From positions 3,162,001 to 3,226,000 of the forward strand of contig NZ_CP080999.1 of assembly GCF_019645855.1 (NCBI RefSeq): a stretch of 64,000 nt of DNA, written 5' to 3'. Each line of letters begins with the position of its first letter. Position 1 is the stretch's first letter. Below are positions 34,603 through 45,980 of this stretch, piece by piece. A program made the position numbers and the translations under genes. Origin of the DNA: Mycobacterium malmoense (GTDB lineage: Bacteria > Actinomycetota > Actinomycetes > Mycobacteriales > Mycobacteriaceae). Below the pieces are notes generated by a model. The model did not search any database. It saw nothing but the letters and a program-made list of their open reading frames with translations, and had not been told where the DNA came from.

Positions 34603-35307
34603 ATGGGAATCGTGACAGACACGATCTCAGCCGGGGTCGATTCTCCGTGCGGCCCTGGCGCCACTAAGGCCCAGCTGGTGATCTTCGACCTCGACGGCAC
34701 ACTCACCGACTCGGCGGAGGGGATCGTGGCCAGCTTCCGCCATGCGCTCGGCCACGTCGGCGCCGCGGTGCCCGACGGCGACCTGGCCGCGCGGATCGTC
34801 GGCCCGCCCATGCACGAGACCTTCCGTTCTATGGATCTCGGCGAAGAGGCGATCGCGGCCTACCGGGCCGACTACACCACCCGGGGCTGGGCGATGAACA
34901 GCCTGTTCGACGGCGTCGAGCCGCTGCTGGCCGACCTGCGGGCCGCCGGCGTCCGACTGGCCGTGGCCACCTCCAAGGCGGAACCCACCGCCCGGCGCAT
35001 CCTCGCCCACTTCGGGCTCGACCGGCATTTCGAGGTGATCGCGGGCGCCACCACCGACGGCACCCGCAGCTCCAAGGCCGACGTGCTGGCCCACGCACTG
35101 GAACAGCTGGCGCCGCTGCCCGAGCGCGTGCTCATGGTCGGCGACCGCAGCCACGACGTGCACGGCGCGGCCGCGCACGGCATCGACACCGTGGTGGTCG
35201 GCTGGGGTTACGGGCACGACGACTTCGGTGACCTTGCCGACGGGGGCGGCACCGGCGTGACGCATGCCGCGACCGTCGACGAGCTGCGGAGGGCGCTCGG
35301 TGTCTGA
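34603..35307 (+). CDS. ptkA: Protein tyrosine kinase PtkA (HAD-like fold)
   Basis: 234 residues if the ATG at 34603 is used; a GTG at 34612 is also possible. It is a haloacid-dehalogenase fold: IFDLDGTLTDS is motif I, ATSKAEPTARRIL holds the Lys region, and MVGDRSHDVHGA is motif IV. In M. tuberculosis this protein phosphorylates PtpA, encoded next, on tyrosine. The disordered basic N-terminal tail of the M. tuberculosis protein (291 residues) is largely absent here. Its end overlaps ptpA by eight bases. Confidence 0.85.
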   Translation: MGIVTDTISAGVDSPCGPGATKAQLVIFDLDGTLTDSAEGIVASFRHALGHVGAAVPDGDLAARIVGPPMHETFRSMDLGEEAIAAYRADYTTRGWAMNSLFDGVEPLLADLRAAGVRLAVATSKAEPTARRILAHFGLDRHFEVIAGATTDGTRSSKADVLAHALEQLAPLPERVLMVGDRSHDVHGAAAHGIDTVVVGWGYGHDDFGDLADGGGTGVTHAATVDELRRALGV

Positions 35308-35791
35308 ACCGCTGCACGTCACCTTCGTCTGCACCGGCAACATCTGCCGTTCGCCGATGGCCGAGAAGATGTTCGCTCACCAGCTGCGGCGCCGCGGTCT
35401 GGGTGACGCGGTACGGGTGACCAGCGCGGGCACCGGCGACTGGCATGTCGGCAATTGCGCCGACGACCGGGCGACCCGGGTCCTGCGTGCCCACGGCTAC
35501 CCCACCGACCACTGCGCCGCACAGCTCGACGAGGATCACCTGGCCGCCGACCTGGTGGTGGCATTGGGCCGCAATCATGTTCGGATGTTGCGGCAGCTGG
35601 GCGTCGACGACGGCCGGATACGGATGCTGCGCTCGTTCGACCCGCGCTCGGGTGCCTATGCCCCCGACGTCGACGATCCCTATTACGGCGGCGCGCACGA
35701 CTTCGAGAAGGTTTTCGCCGTCATCGAGGCCGCCCTACCCGGCCTACATGGCTGGGTCGACGAGCAGCTGGCACGAAACGGCGGGACTTGA
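35300..35791 (+). CDS. ptpA: Low-molecular-weight protein tyrosine phosphatase
   Basis: 163 residues from the GTG at 35300, the known PtpA length. The P-loop CX5R is intact with Cys11 and Arg17 (VCTGNICRSPM), and the general acid Asp lies in DVDDPYYGG. In pathogens PtpA is secreted into the macrophage and dephosphorylates VPS33B to block phagosome maturation. Translational overlap with ptkA on one side and a one-base overlap with the SURF1 gene on the other put the three in one unit. Confidence 0.95.
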   Translation: MSEPLHVTFVCTGNICRSPMAEKMFAHQLRRRGLGDAVRVTSAGTGDWHVGNCADDRATRVLRAHGYPTDHCAAQLDEDHLAADLVVALGRNHVRMLRQLGVDDGRIRMLRSFDPRSGAYAPDVDDPYYGGAHDFEKVFAVIEAALPGLHGWVDEQLARNGGT

Positions 35792-36600
35792 TGCGGCGTT
35801 TGGCTTTTCTACTGCGGCCGGGCTGGATAGCGCTGGCCCTGGTGATCATCGCCTTCACCTACCTGTGCTTCATGGTGCTCGCGCCCTGGCAACTAGGAAA
35901 GAACACCAGGACGTCGCGGGAGAACCACCAGATCGAGTATTCCCTCAACACCCCGCCGGTTCCACTGAAAACCCTGCTGCCACAACAGGACTCGTCGGCC
36001 CCCAACGCGCAGTGGCGCCGGGTGACGGCCACCGGGCATTACCTGCCGGACGTTCAGGTGCTGGCCCGGTTGCGGGTGGTCGACGGCGACCCGGCGTTCG
36101 AGGTACTGGCACCGTTCGTCGTCGACGACGGGCCCACCGTTCTGGTGGACCGCGGCTATGTGCGGCCCGAGCAGGGGTCGCATATCCCCCCGATCGCCCG
36201 CCCGCCGTCACAGACGGTGACCATCACGGCACGGCTGCGCGACTCCGAGCCCACCGCTCCAGGCAAAGAGCCATTTTTCAGAGATAGCGTGCAGCAGGTG
36301 TATTCGATCAACGCCGGGCAGGTCGCGGCGTTGACCAAGGTCCCGCTGGCCGGGTCGTATTTGCAATTGGTCGACAACCAGCCCGGCGGACTCGGCGTGA
36401 TCGGCATCCCCCACCTGGACGCCGGACCGTTTCTCTCCTACGGCATCCAGTGGATTTCGTTCGGCATTCTCGCGCCGATCGGGCTGGGCTACTTCATTTA
36501 TTCCGAGATCCGCGCCCGCCGCCGGGACAAGCAACACGCCCCCGAAACGCCGATGACCGTCGAGCAGAAGCTCGCCGACCGCTACGGCCGCCGGCGGTAG
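35791..36600 (+). CDS. SURF1-family membrane protein (Rv2235-like)
   Basis: 269 residues from the ATG at 35791, which shares its A with the ptpA stop (TGATG). Two transmembrane segments, WIALALVIIAFTYLCFMVLA near the start and FGILAPIGLGYFIYS near the end, flank a periplasmic domain, the SURF1 topology. The hallmarks APWQLGKN and VLVDRGYVRPE are present. SURF1 proteins help assemble cytochrome c oxidase. The basic tail ends in RYGRRR, and its last 19 bases overlap the convergent cobD. Confidence 0.9.
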   Translation: MRRLAFLLRPGWIALALVIIAFTYLCFMVLAPWQLGKNTRTSRENHQIEYSLNTPPVPLKTLLPQQDSSAPNAQWRRVTATGHYLPDVQVLARLRVVDGDPAFEVLAPFVVDDGPTVLVDRGYVRPEQGSHIPPIARPPSQTVTITARLRDSEPTAPGKEPFFRDSVQQVYSINAGQVAALTKVPLAGSYLQLVDNQPGGLGVIGIPHLDAGPFLSYGIQWISFGILAPIGLGYFIYSEIRARRRDKQHAPETPMTVEQKLADRYGRRR

Positions 36601-37553
36601 CGGGACGCGTTGATTCTGCGCTGACCACGGGGGTTACTCGCACTTTTGCCTGGTAGACGCAGAGTCATCCCACACACAAGCGCGGCCGCCGCCTGCACCG
36701 CCCGCGACAGCACCACCGCGCGGCGCAGGTCGGCCACCGTGGGTTCTCGGCCGTCGCCGAGGGTGGGCCGGATCTGCAGCTCATGGTGGTACTGGGTGGG
36801 CCCGCCGAGTTGGACACCCAGTGCCCCGGCAAAGGCCGCCTCGATTACACCGGCGTTGGGGCTGGGATGCCGGGTAGCGTCCCTCCGCCAGGCCCGCACC
36901 GCACCCGACGGCGATCCCCCGACGATGGGTGCGCATACCACCACCAACCCCGCGGTCACCCGGGCCGGGACGTAGTTGGCCAAATCATCCAATCGCGCTG
37001 CGGCCCAACCGAATCGGATGTAACGCGGAGAGCGGTAACCGACCATCGAATCCAGCGTGTTGATGCCGCGGTAGGCCAGCACCGCGGGCACGCCACCCAC
37101 CGCCCACAGCAGGGGCGCCACCTGGGCATCGGAGGTGTTCTCGGCGACCGATTCCAGCGCCGCGCGCGTCAGGGCGGCCCCATCCAGCCCCGTCGGATCG
37201 CGCCCGCACAGCGACGGCAACAGCCGTCGCGCGGCCTCGATGTCGCCGCCCTCCAGCAGCCGCGACATTTCCAACCCGGTGCGCGCCAACGACGTCCCGC
37301 CCAGGCATATCCAAGTGGCCGCGATGGACCAGGGCCGGCCCCTCCTTGCGACGGCAATACCCAGCACCGTCACCGCACCGACCAGCAGGCCCACGTGCAC
37401 GGCACCCGCGATCTTGCTGTCGCGGTAGGTGGCGCGCTCCAACGTCGCGGCCGCCCGGCCGAACAGCGCGACCGGGTGACCCCGTTGCGGGTCGCCCAGA
37501 GCGAGGTCGGCCAGATAGCCGGCCAGCACGCCGAGCCGTGTGGTCGCAAACAC
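36582..37553 (-). CDS. cobD: Adenosylcobinamide-phosphate synthase CobD
   Basis: 323 residues from the GTG at 37553. It is an integral membrane enzyme that attaches aminopropanol to cobyric acid. The signatures GDPQRGHPVALFGR, ENTSDAQVAPLLWA, YRGINTLDSMVGY and RPTLGDGREPTVADL are all present. After VQAAAALVCG the last 28 or so codons run through the hairpin repeat at 36611-36667 and then end in YRRRP inside the convergent SURF1 gene. The tail (MTLRLPGKSASNPRGQRRIN) therefore looks like repeat DNA read as protein. Confidence 0.93.
   Translation of the reverse strand: MFATTRLGVLAGYLADLALGDPQRGHPVALFGRAAATLERATYRDSKIAGAVHVGLLVGAVTVLGIAVARRGRPWSIAATWICLGGTSLARTGLEMSRLLEGGDIEAARRLLPSLCGRDPTGLDGAALTRAALESVAENTSDAQVAPLLWAVGGVPAVLAYRGINTLDSMVGYRSPRYIRFGWAAARLDDLANYVPARVTAGLVVVCAPIVGGSPSGAVRAWRRDATRHPSPNAGVIEAAFAGALGVQLGGPTQYHHELQIRPTLGDGREPTVADLRRAVVLSRAVQAAAALVCGMTLRLPGKSASNPRGQRRINASRYRRRP
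36611..36667. repeat. Hairpin family B copy, inside the 3' end of cobD
   Basis: The right half, TACTCGCACTTTTGCCTGGT then GACGCAGAGTCA, matches the loop and right arm of the copy at 8346-8400 with few changes. The left arm TGATTCTGCGCTGACCACG is more decayed, so the stem is imperfect. Confidence 0.7.
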
Positions 37554-37605
37554 CCCGGCAGCGTCTCACACGTGGTCTACTCGATTCCATGGGGCGAGAT
37601 TCGCT

Positions 37606-38421
37606 ATGAAGCGGCCCGCGACCCGGGTCGCCGACCTGCTGAACCCGGCGGCCGTGTTGTTGCCCGCCGCGAACGTGATCATGCAGCTGTCCCTGCCCGG
37701 TGTCGGCTACGGCGTGCTGGAAAGTCCCGTGGACAGCGGCAATGTCTACAAGCATCCGTTCAAGCGGGCCCGCACCACCGGGACCTACCTGGCGGTCGCG
37801 ACCATCGGGACCGAGGCCGACCGGGCCTTGATCCGCGGCGCCGTCGATGTCGCCCACCGGCAGGTTCGGTCGACGCCGTCGAGCCCGGTGTCCTACAACG
37901 CGTTTGACCCCAAATTGCAGCTGTGGGTGGCCGCCTGCCTGTACCGCTATTTCGTTGACCAGCACGAGTTCCTGCACGGCCGACTGGACGATGCCGCCGC
38001 CGACGCCGTCTACCGCGACGCCAAACGGTTAGGCACCACGTTGCAGGTGCCCGAGCGCATGTGGCCGCCGGACCGGGTGGCGTTCGACGAGTACTGGAAG
38101 CGCTCCCTCGACGAGCTGCGCATCGACCCGCCGGTGCGCGAGCATCTACTCGGCGTCGCGTCGATGGCGTTTCTGCCGTGGCCGTTGCGGGCGCTGGCGG
38201 GGCCGTTCAACCTGTTCGCGACGACGGGATTCCTGGCCCCCGAGTTCCGGGCGATGATGCGGCTGGACTGGTCGCGGGGCCAGCAGCGCCGGTTCGAGAG
38301 GCTGCTGACCGCCCTGCGGCTGGCCGACCGGCTGATCCCGCACCGAGCCTGGATCTTCGGCTATCGGCTTTACCTGTGGGACATGCGATCCCGCGCGCGA
38401 CGGGGCCGCCGCATCGTCTAG
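37606..38421 (+). CDS. DUF2236/MpaB-like oxygenase family protein (Rv2237-like)
   Basis: 271 residues from the ATG at 37606; the ribosome site is weak. It has the family's conserved helices: an early VYKHPFKRARTTGTYLAVATIG, then SYNAFDPKLQLWVAACLYRY and an acidic/His-rich helix VDQHEFLHGRL. DUF2236 proteins bind heme b in the latex-clearing and mycophenolic-acid pathway members, but the substrate is not predictable. It is divergent from cobD by 52 bases. Confidence 0.85.
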   Translation: MKRPATRVADLLNPAAVLLPAANVIMQLSLPGVGYGVLESPVDSGNVYKHPFKRARTTGTYLAVATIGTEADRALIRGAVDVAHRQVRSTPSSPVSYNAFDPKLQLWVAACLYRYFVDQHEFLHGRLDDAAADAVYRDAKRLGTTLQVPERMWPPDRVAFDEYWKRSLDELRIDPPVREHLLGVASMAFLPWPLRALAGPFNLFATTGFLAPEFRAMMRLDWSRGQQRRFERLLTALRLADRLIPHRAWIFGYRLYLWDMRSRARRGRRIV

Positions 38422-38430
38422 GGCCAAAGG

Positions 38431-38494
38431 CCGCGAGCGTGCGCAAAATGCCGCGTCGAGCGGCGTGTCGCTGTACAGACACGCACGCTCGGCG
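38431..38494. repeat. Imperfect inverted repeat between convergent genes
   Basis: CCGCGAGCGTGCG at 38431 faces CGCACGCTCGGCG at 38482; a second small stem, GTGTC-N8-GACAC, lies inside. It separates the MpaB-like gene from the convergent epoxide hydrolase, so a terminator role is plausible. Confidence 0.55.
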
Positions 38495-38504
38495 TCTCGG
38501 GTGT

Positions 38505-39650
38505 TTACCGCACCGTCGCAAAGAACGCGCGGACGTCCTCGACGAACAGCTCCGGTTGTTCGAACGCGGCGAAGTGTCCGCCGCGCGGCATGTCCGTCCA
38601 GTGGGTGATGTTGTAGATCGGCTCGCACCAGCTCCGCGGCGCCTTTAGCAGCTCCTTGGGGAAAGCGGCGACGCCCGTGGGCAATTCAACCCGGCCGTCC
38701 TGCCCCCAGACCTTGAAGCTCTCCCAGTACAGGCGGGCCGAGGACGCGGCCGTGGCGGTCACCCAGTACACCATCACGTTGTCCAGAAGCTCGTCGCGGC
38801 TGAACGCGTTCTCGGGGTGGCCATCGCAATCCGCCCAGGCCCCGAACTTTTCGACGATCCAGGCAAGTTGCCCTACCGGCGAATCGACCAGCCCGTAGCC
38901 CAGGGTTTGCGGTCGGGTGGACTGCTGCTTGGAATAGCCGGTGCCCCACTTCCGGTGATCGGCCAACGCGGCAAGGGCGCGTTGCTCTTCCGCGGTGGGG
39001 TTCTTGAGGGTTTCGGGCGTGGGCCGCCCGATCGGCATGTTCAGGTGGATGGCCGCGCAGTGGCCCCCAGAAAGGCCACCGTTGCGGCCCATCTGTGTCG
39101 TCACGGCCGCGCCCCAGTCGCCGCCCTGCGCGCCGTAGCGGTCGTAGCCGAGGCGCAGCATGAGCGTCTCCCAGGCGTCGGCGATGCTGCCCACCCCCCA
39201 CCCGGTGCGAGTGGGCTTTCCGGAGAAGCCGTACCCGGGAAGTGACGGGCAGACGACGTGGAAGGCGTCCTCGGGGCGGCCCGACGCCGGATTGGTCAGC
39301 GGCTCAATCACTTTGTGAAACTCCACAATTGAGCCCGGCCAGCCGTGAGTGATCACCAGCGGGAAGGCGTTGTCGTGGGGCGAACGTTGGTGGATGAAAT
39401 GAATGTCCAGGCCGTCGATTTCGGTGACGAACTGGTCAAAGCGGTTGAGCGCGGCCTCGCGGGACCGCCAGTCGTATGTGTTGGCCCAGTAGTCGGCCAA
39501 CTCGCGGGTGTAAGCCAGCGGGATGCCCTGGCTCCAGTCGTCCACGCATTCGGCTTCGGGCCACCGGGTGCGCGCCAGCCGCGATCGCAGGTCGTCCAGA
39601 ACGTCGTCCGGGACGTCGACGCGAAACGGCCTCACGGATTGCTCTCCCAC
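38505..39650 (-). CDS. Epoxide hydrolase with EHN N-terminal domain
   Basis: 381 residues from the GTG at 39650. The first 110 residues are the EHN domain (PFRVDVPDDVLDDLRSRLARTRWP). The alpha/beta hydrolase part has the oxyanion motif HGWPGS (residues 102-107), the nucleophile Asp178 in QGGDWGA, and the base His359 in RGGHFAAFEQPE. This is the microsomal/juvenile-hormone-like class, distinct from EphD at the window start. I do not recall it at this place in M. tuberculosis, so it looks like an added gene. Substrate unknown. Confidence 0.9.
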   Translation of the reverse strand: MGEQSVRPFRVDVPDDVLDDLRSRLARTRWPEAECVDDWSQGIPLAYTRELADYWANTYDWRSREAALNRFDQFVTEIDGLDIHFIHQRSPHDNAFPLVITHGWPGSIVEFHKVIEPLTNPASGRPEDAFHVVCPSLPGYGFSGKPTRTGWGVGSIADAWETLMLRLGYDRYGAQGGDWGAAVTTQMGRNGGLSGGHCAAIHLNMPIGRPTPETLKNPTAEEQRALAALADHRKWGTGYSKQQSTRPQTLGYGLVDSPVGQLAWIVEKFGAWADCDGHPENAFSRDELLDNVMVYWVTATAASSARLYWESFKVWGQDGRVELPTGVAAFPKELLKAPRSWCEPIYNITHWTDMPRGGHFAAFEQPELFVEDVRAFFATVR

Positions 39651-39680
39651 GCCCTGACCTTGCCATAACTCCCGTCCGGC

Positions 39681-39738
39681 GCGAACGTAACGCCACCGCG
39701 AAAATCGGCGAGCGAATTCGCAGTGGCGTTACGCTCGC
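39681..39738. repeat. 16-bp inverted repeat upstream of the epoxide hydrolase
   Basis: GCGAACGTAACGCCAC at 39681 pairs with GTGGCGTTACGCTCGC at 39723, one mismatch. It lies between the tRNA-Val 3' end and the epoxide hydrolase start, both on the reverse strand, so it is a candidate terminator for the tRNA. Confidence 0.7.
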
Positions 39739-39768
39739 AAGCGGAGATGCCCCCGGCCGCCAGCCGAG

Positions 39769-39840
39769 TGGGCGCGGACGGTATCGAACCGCCGACCGCT
39801 GGTGTGTAAAACCAGAGCTCTACCACTGAGCTACGCGCCC
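39769..39840 (-). tRNA. tRNA-Val (anticodon TAC)
   Basis: 72 nt on the reverse strand. The acceptor stem GGGCGCG pairs with CGCGCCC with discriminator A; the D arm is GCTCAGTGGTAGAGC; the anticodon stem CTGGT/ACCAG encloses TTTACAC with TAC at 34-36; the T arm is CGGCGGTTCGATACCGTCCG. The 3' CCA is not encoded. Confidence 0.96.
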
Positions 39841-39906
39841 TGAAGCCCGGGGGAAACCCGGGGGTCCGCCGCAGGCTACACGCCCGAAGCCGAGCACCCA
39901 AAACAT

Positions 39907-40368
39907 TCAGGCCCGCAAAGCCGCCAGCGCGTCGGTCCAAAGCCGCTGATCGCGGGCCTCGCCGGGCTGCTTCACCTCGGCGAACCGGACGATCCCGGAC
40001 CGGTCGACGACGAAGGTGCCGCGGTTGGAGTAACCGGCGTCGGAATTGAACACGCCGTAGGCCTGGCTGACCTCGCCGTGCGGCCAGAAATCCGACAGCA
40101 CCGGGAACGTGAACCCGCTCTCGAGGGCCCAGATCTTGTGCGTCGGCGGCGGGCCCACCGAGATCGCCAACACCACACTGTCGTCGTTTTCGAAATCGGG
40201 CAGGTGATCGCGCAGCCGATCCAGCTCGCCCTGGCAGATCCCGGTGAATGCCAGCGGGAAGAACACCAGCAGGACATTCTTGGCACCGCGATAGGCGCTC
40301 AGGGTGACACGCTGTTGATTCTGGTCGCGCAAGGTGAAGTCCGGGGCGGTGGCGCCGACGGGCAGCAT
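39907..40368 (-). CDS. ahpE: One-cysteine peroxiredoxin AhpE
   Basis: 153 residues from the ATG at 40368, the known AhpE length. The peroxidatic cysteine is Cys45 in FPLAFTGICQGEL, and there is no resolving cysteine in the usual place, as in AhpE. It reduces peroxides and peroxynitrite, and mycothiol or mycoredoxin-1 recycle it. It shares one base with the stop of the DUF3052 gene (TGATG), so the pair is an operon. Confidence 0.95.
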   Translation of the reverse strand: MLPVGATAPDFTLRDQNQQRVTLSAYRGAKNVLLVFFPLAFTGICQGELDRLRDHLPDFENDDSVVLAISVGPPPTHKIWALESGFTFPVLSDFWPHGEVSQAYGVFNSDAGYSNRGTFVVDRSGIVRFAEVKQPGEARDQRLWTDALAALRA

Positions 40369-40790
40369 CAACGCTTCCCGGTCCGCGACTTGGGCTGCAC
40401 CAACTGGCTGGCGCTCCAGTCGCCGAGGTTGACCGACGAGGTGGGCATCAATCCCGCGGTGGGGGCCGCCTCGGCGATCTCGGCGGGCAGGACGTGACCG
40501 GGCTTGCCGGTCTTGGGCGTCAGCACCCAGATGACGCCATCTTCGGCCAGCGGGCCGATCGCGTCCATCAAGGTGTCCACCAGGTCGCCGTCCCCGTCGC
40601 GCCACCACAGCAGCACGACGTCGACCACCTCGTCGCTGTCCTCGTCGAGCAACTCACCGCCGCACGCTTCCTCGACCGCAGCGCGGATGTCGTCGTCGGT
40701 GTCTTCGTCCCAGCCCCATTCCTGGACGACTTGGTCTCGTTGGATGCCCAGTTTGCGAGCGTAGCTCGGGGCGTGATCCGCCGCGACCAC
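40368..40790 (-). CDS. DUF3052 protein (Rv2239c-like)
   Basis: 140 residues from the GTG at 40790, preceded by a GGAGG site about ten bases off. An acidic protein: GWDEDTDDDIRAAVEE near residue 26 and VVDVVLLWWRDGDGDLVD near 56 are typical of this actinobacterial family. No enzymatic motif is seen. The fixed link to ahpE suggests a shared stress role. Confidence 0.85.
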   Translation of the reverse strand: MVAADHAPSYARKLGIQRDQVVQEWGWDEDTDDDIRAAVEEACGGELLDEDSDEVVDVVLLWWRDGDGDLVDTLMDAIGPLAEDGVIWVLTPKTGKPGHVLPAEIAEAAPTAGLMPTSSVNLGDWSASQLVQPKSRTGKR

Positions 40791-40895
40791 CGTGGAGCCT
40801 CCTTAAACCATCCGCGGAACCATCCGCGCGCCGTGCGATGAGAATTATCGTCGCACAGCCAGAACGCGGTCCATACCCGTGCCTCATGACGCGCC

Positions 40896-41477
40896 TCAGA
40901 AGGCCGCCAGGCAGAGTTTCAGTGCCTTCGTCTTGGTGTCGTTGAGCTGATCGACCCGCTTGTTGAACTCCGATGTCGACGCGTGCGTGCCGATCGCGTT
41001 GGCCACGCCGCGCGCCGCTTCGATGTAGGCGTTGAACGCGTCCCGCAGCTGCTGGGACAGCGCATCGCTGAAGCTGTCGGACACCGTGGTGGCGCTGTTG
41101 TTCAGCGCCTCGATCGCGGGGCCTTCGGCCGGGCCGGTGCTGCGGCCGTTGTTGTACGCCGCGACAAAGGCATTGACCTTGTCGATCGCGTCCTTGGCGG
41201 TGGTGGCCAGCGAGTCGCAGGAGGTGCGCACCGCCCTGGTCGTCAGCGATTGTTGCCGCTGGGACTCCCGGATCCTTGACGTCGCCGACGAGGCCGACAC
41301 CGACGCCGACACCGACTGCCGGTAGGCCGGGGCGACCTTGGTGTCCGGTGTTGCCGTGCCACCGGTGACGGTGGTACACCCGACGATTCCCATCAGCGTC
41401 GCCGCGACGCAGCCGATCGCCAGGGCACCTCGCCTTGGGGACGCACCCGCGAGGACGGCACGCCATCCAATGAGCAC
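40896..41477 (-). CDS. Probable lipoprotein (Rv2240c-like)
   Basis: 193 residues if the GTG at 41477 is used; no good ribosome site is seen and a longer form is possible. The lipobox LMGIVGC puts the lipidated cysteine at 34. The mature protein is helical and Ser/Ala/Thr-rich, with two more cysteines (TSCDSL and KLCLAAF) that may form a disulfide. No known domain. It is divergent from aceE by 153 bases. Confidence 0.7.
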   Translation of the reverse strand: MLIGWRAVLAGASPRRGALAIGCVAATLMGIVGCTTVTGGTATPDTKVAPAYRQSVSASVSASSATSRIRESQRQQSLTTRAVRTSCDSLATTAKDAIDKVNAFVAAYNNGRSTGPAEGPAIEALNNSATTVSDSFSDALSQQLRDAFNAYIEAARGVANAIGTHASTSEFNKRVDQLNDTKTKALKLCLAAF

Positions 41478-41630
41478 GGTTGGTGACGTTACCGGGTGAC
41501 GATTCCACCACCCCAGCGCGCACCACCGTTGATCGGCGACCGGACGGCGGCTACCCGCCCCGAACGCCGGTGCGGCACGATAGGGAGGCATAACGCAAGC
41601 GGATATCCCGCCAACTACAGGAGTAGTGAG

Positions 41631-44423
<2,793 letters not shown>

Positions 44424-44446
44424 CCCTGGCCTAGCCCCGCGGCCGG

Positions 44447-44500
44447 CCGCCCTCGCCCACCCTCGCCTGCCATCGCCCACCCTCGCCCGCCCTCGCCCGC
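44447..44500. repeat. Degenerate tandem CCCTCGCCCR repeats after aceE
   Basis: About six imperfect ten-base units of the form CCCTCGCC[CT][AG] lie between the aceE stop and mabR. A short stem, CGTCA-N8-TGACG, follows at about 44506-44523 and could end aceE transcription. Confidence 0.6.
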
Positions 44501-44606
44501 CGAGCGTCACTCCAGCGTGACGGTCGGGCCGCCCGCCCCTTGGTGAGCCGCTACGACGCGCCCCGCTTTGGGGGAAAGTTCCAGAAATCTGGCGTAAGTT
44601 TTAGGG

Positions 44607-45929
44607 GTGAATGACAACCCCTTCGCCGGCCCGTTTGCCAAGCCGAGGTCGCCCCTCGAGCTGCTGGATACCGTGCCCGAATCCCTGCTCCGGCGGTTGA
44701 AGCAGTATTCCGGCCGGCTGTCCACCGAGGCGGTCTCTGCCATGCAGGAGCGGCTGCCGTTCTTCGCCGACCTGGAGGCCTCCCAGCGCGCCAGCGTGGC
44801 CCTGGTGGTGCAGACGGCGGTGGTGAACTTCGTCGAGTGGATGCACGATCCGCACAACAACGTCAACTACACGGCGCGAGCGTTCGAGCTGGTGCCCCAG
44901 GACCTGACCCGGCGGATCGCGCTGCGCCACAGCGTGGACATGGTGCGGGTCACCATGGAGTTCTTCGAGGAGGTCGTGCCGCTGCTGGCCCGCTCCGAGG
45001 AACAGTTGACCGCGCTGACGGTCGGCATTCTGAAGTACAGCCGCGACCTTGCGTTCAGTTTCGCCTCCGCCTACGCCGACGCGGCCGAAGCCCGTGGCAC
45101 CTGGGACAGCCGAATGGAGGCCAGCGTCGTCGACGCGGTGGTGCGCGGCGACACCGGCCCCGAGCTGTTGTCCCGCGCGGCCGCGCTGAACTGGGACACC
45201 ACCGCGCCGGCGACGGTTGTCGTCGGGACGCCGGCCCCCGGCCGCGACAACACGAACGGCGAGGGCGCCAGCGAGCGAGCCAGCCAAATCGTCCGCGACA
45301 CCGCCGCTCATCACGGGCGCGCGGCCCTCACCGACGTGCACGGCACCTGGCTGGTGGCAATCGTGTCCGGCCAGTTGTCGCCGACCGACAAGTTCCTGGG
45401 CGACCTGTTGACCGCGTTCTCCGACGGCCCGGTGGTCATCGGACCCACCGCGCCCATGCTGACCGCGGCCTATCACAGCGCCAGCGAGGCGATCTCGGGG
45501 ATGAACGCGGTCGCCGGCTGGGGCGGTGCGCCGCGGCCCGTGCTGGCCCGGGAGCTGTTGCCTGAGCGCGCCCTGATGGGGGATGCGTCGGCGATCGTGG
45601 CGTTACACACCGATGTGATGGGGCCGCTGGCCGATGCCGGGCCGACGCTGATCGAGACGCTCGACGCGTACTTGGATTGCGGCGGCGCCATCGAGGCCTG
45701 TGCCAGAAAGTTGTTCGTTCATCCAAACACCGTGCGATACCGGCTCAAGCGCATCACCGACTTCACCGGGCGCGATCCCACCCAGCCGCGCGACGCATAC
45801 GTCCTGCGGGTGGCGTCGACGGTCGGCCAGCTCAACTACCCCGCACATCCGTCCAGCGTCGACAACAGCACCGTCGCTCCGGTTCCCCTGCCGGTCAGAG
45901 GCGGTGTCACGGCCCCGTCCGGGCGATAG
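44607..45929 (+). CDS. mabR: PucR/CdaR-type regulator MabR of the FAS-II genes
   Basis: 440 residues from the GTG at 44607. The C-terminal PucR helix-turn-helix reads CGGAIEACARKLFVHPNTVRYRLKRI near residue 355, and the N-terminal half is an all-helical sensor region. In M. tuberculosis this gene (Rv2242, mabR) lies just upstream of fabD and its product binds the fasII promoter to repress mycolic acid synthesis genes. The 140-base gap to fabD contains a palindrome that could be its operator. Confidence 0.9.
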   Translation: MNDNPFAGPFAKPRSPLELLDTVPESLLRRLKQYSGRLSTEAVSAMQERLPFFADLEASQRASVALVVQTAVVNFVEWMHDPHNNVNYTARAFELVPQDLTRRIALRHSVDMVRVTMEFFEEVVPLLARSEEQLTALTVGILKYSRDLAFSFASAYADAAEARGTWDSRMEASVVDAVVRGDTGPELLSRAAALNWDTTAPATVVVGTPAPGRDNTNGEGASERASQIVRDTAAHHGRAALTDVHGTWLVAIVSGQLSPTDKFLGDLLTAFSDGPVVIGPTAPMLTAAYHSASEAISGMNAVAGWGGAPRPVLARELLPERALMGDASAIVALHTDVMGPLADAGPTLIETLDAYLDCGGAIEACARKLFVHPNTVRYRLKRITDFTGRDPTQPRDAYVLRVASTVGQLNYPAHPSSVDNSTVAPVPLPVRGGVTAPSGR

Positions 45930-45980
45930 TGACCCAGGCAACAGATCGCGGCACGGTATCAAAAACGTAGCTTACGAAGC

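Noticed and set aside
37561..37605. Upstream start for the MpaB-like gene at 37540
   Set aside because: It would overlap the cobD start on the other strand and adds residues unlike the family; 37606 was kept despite a weak ribosome site.
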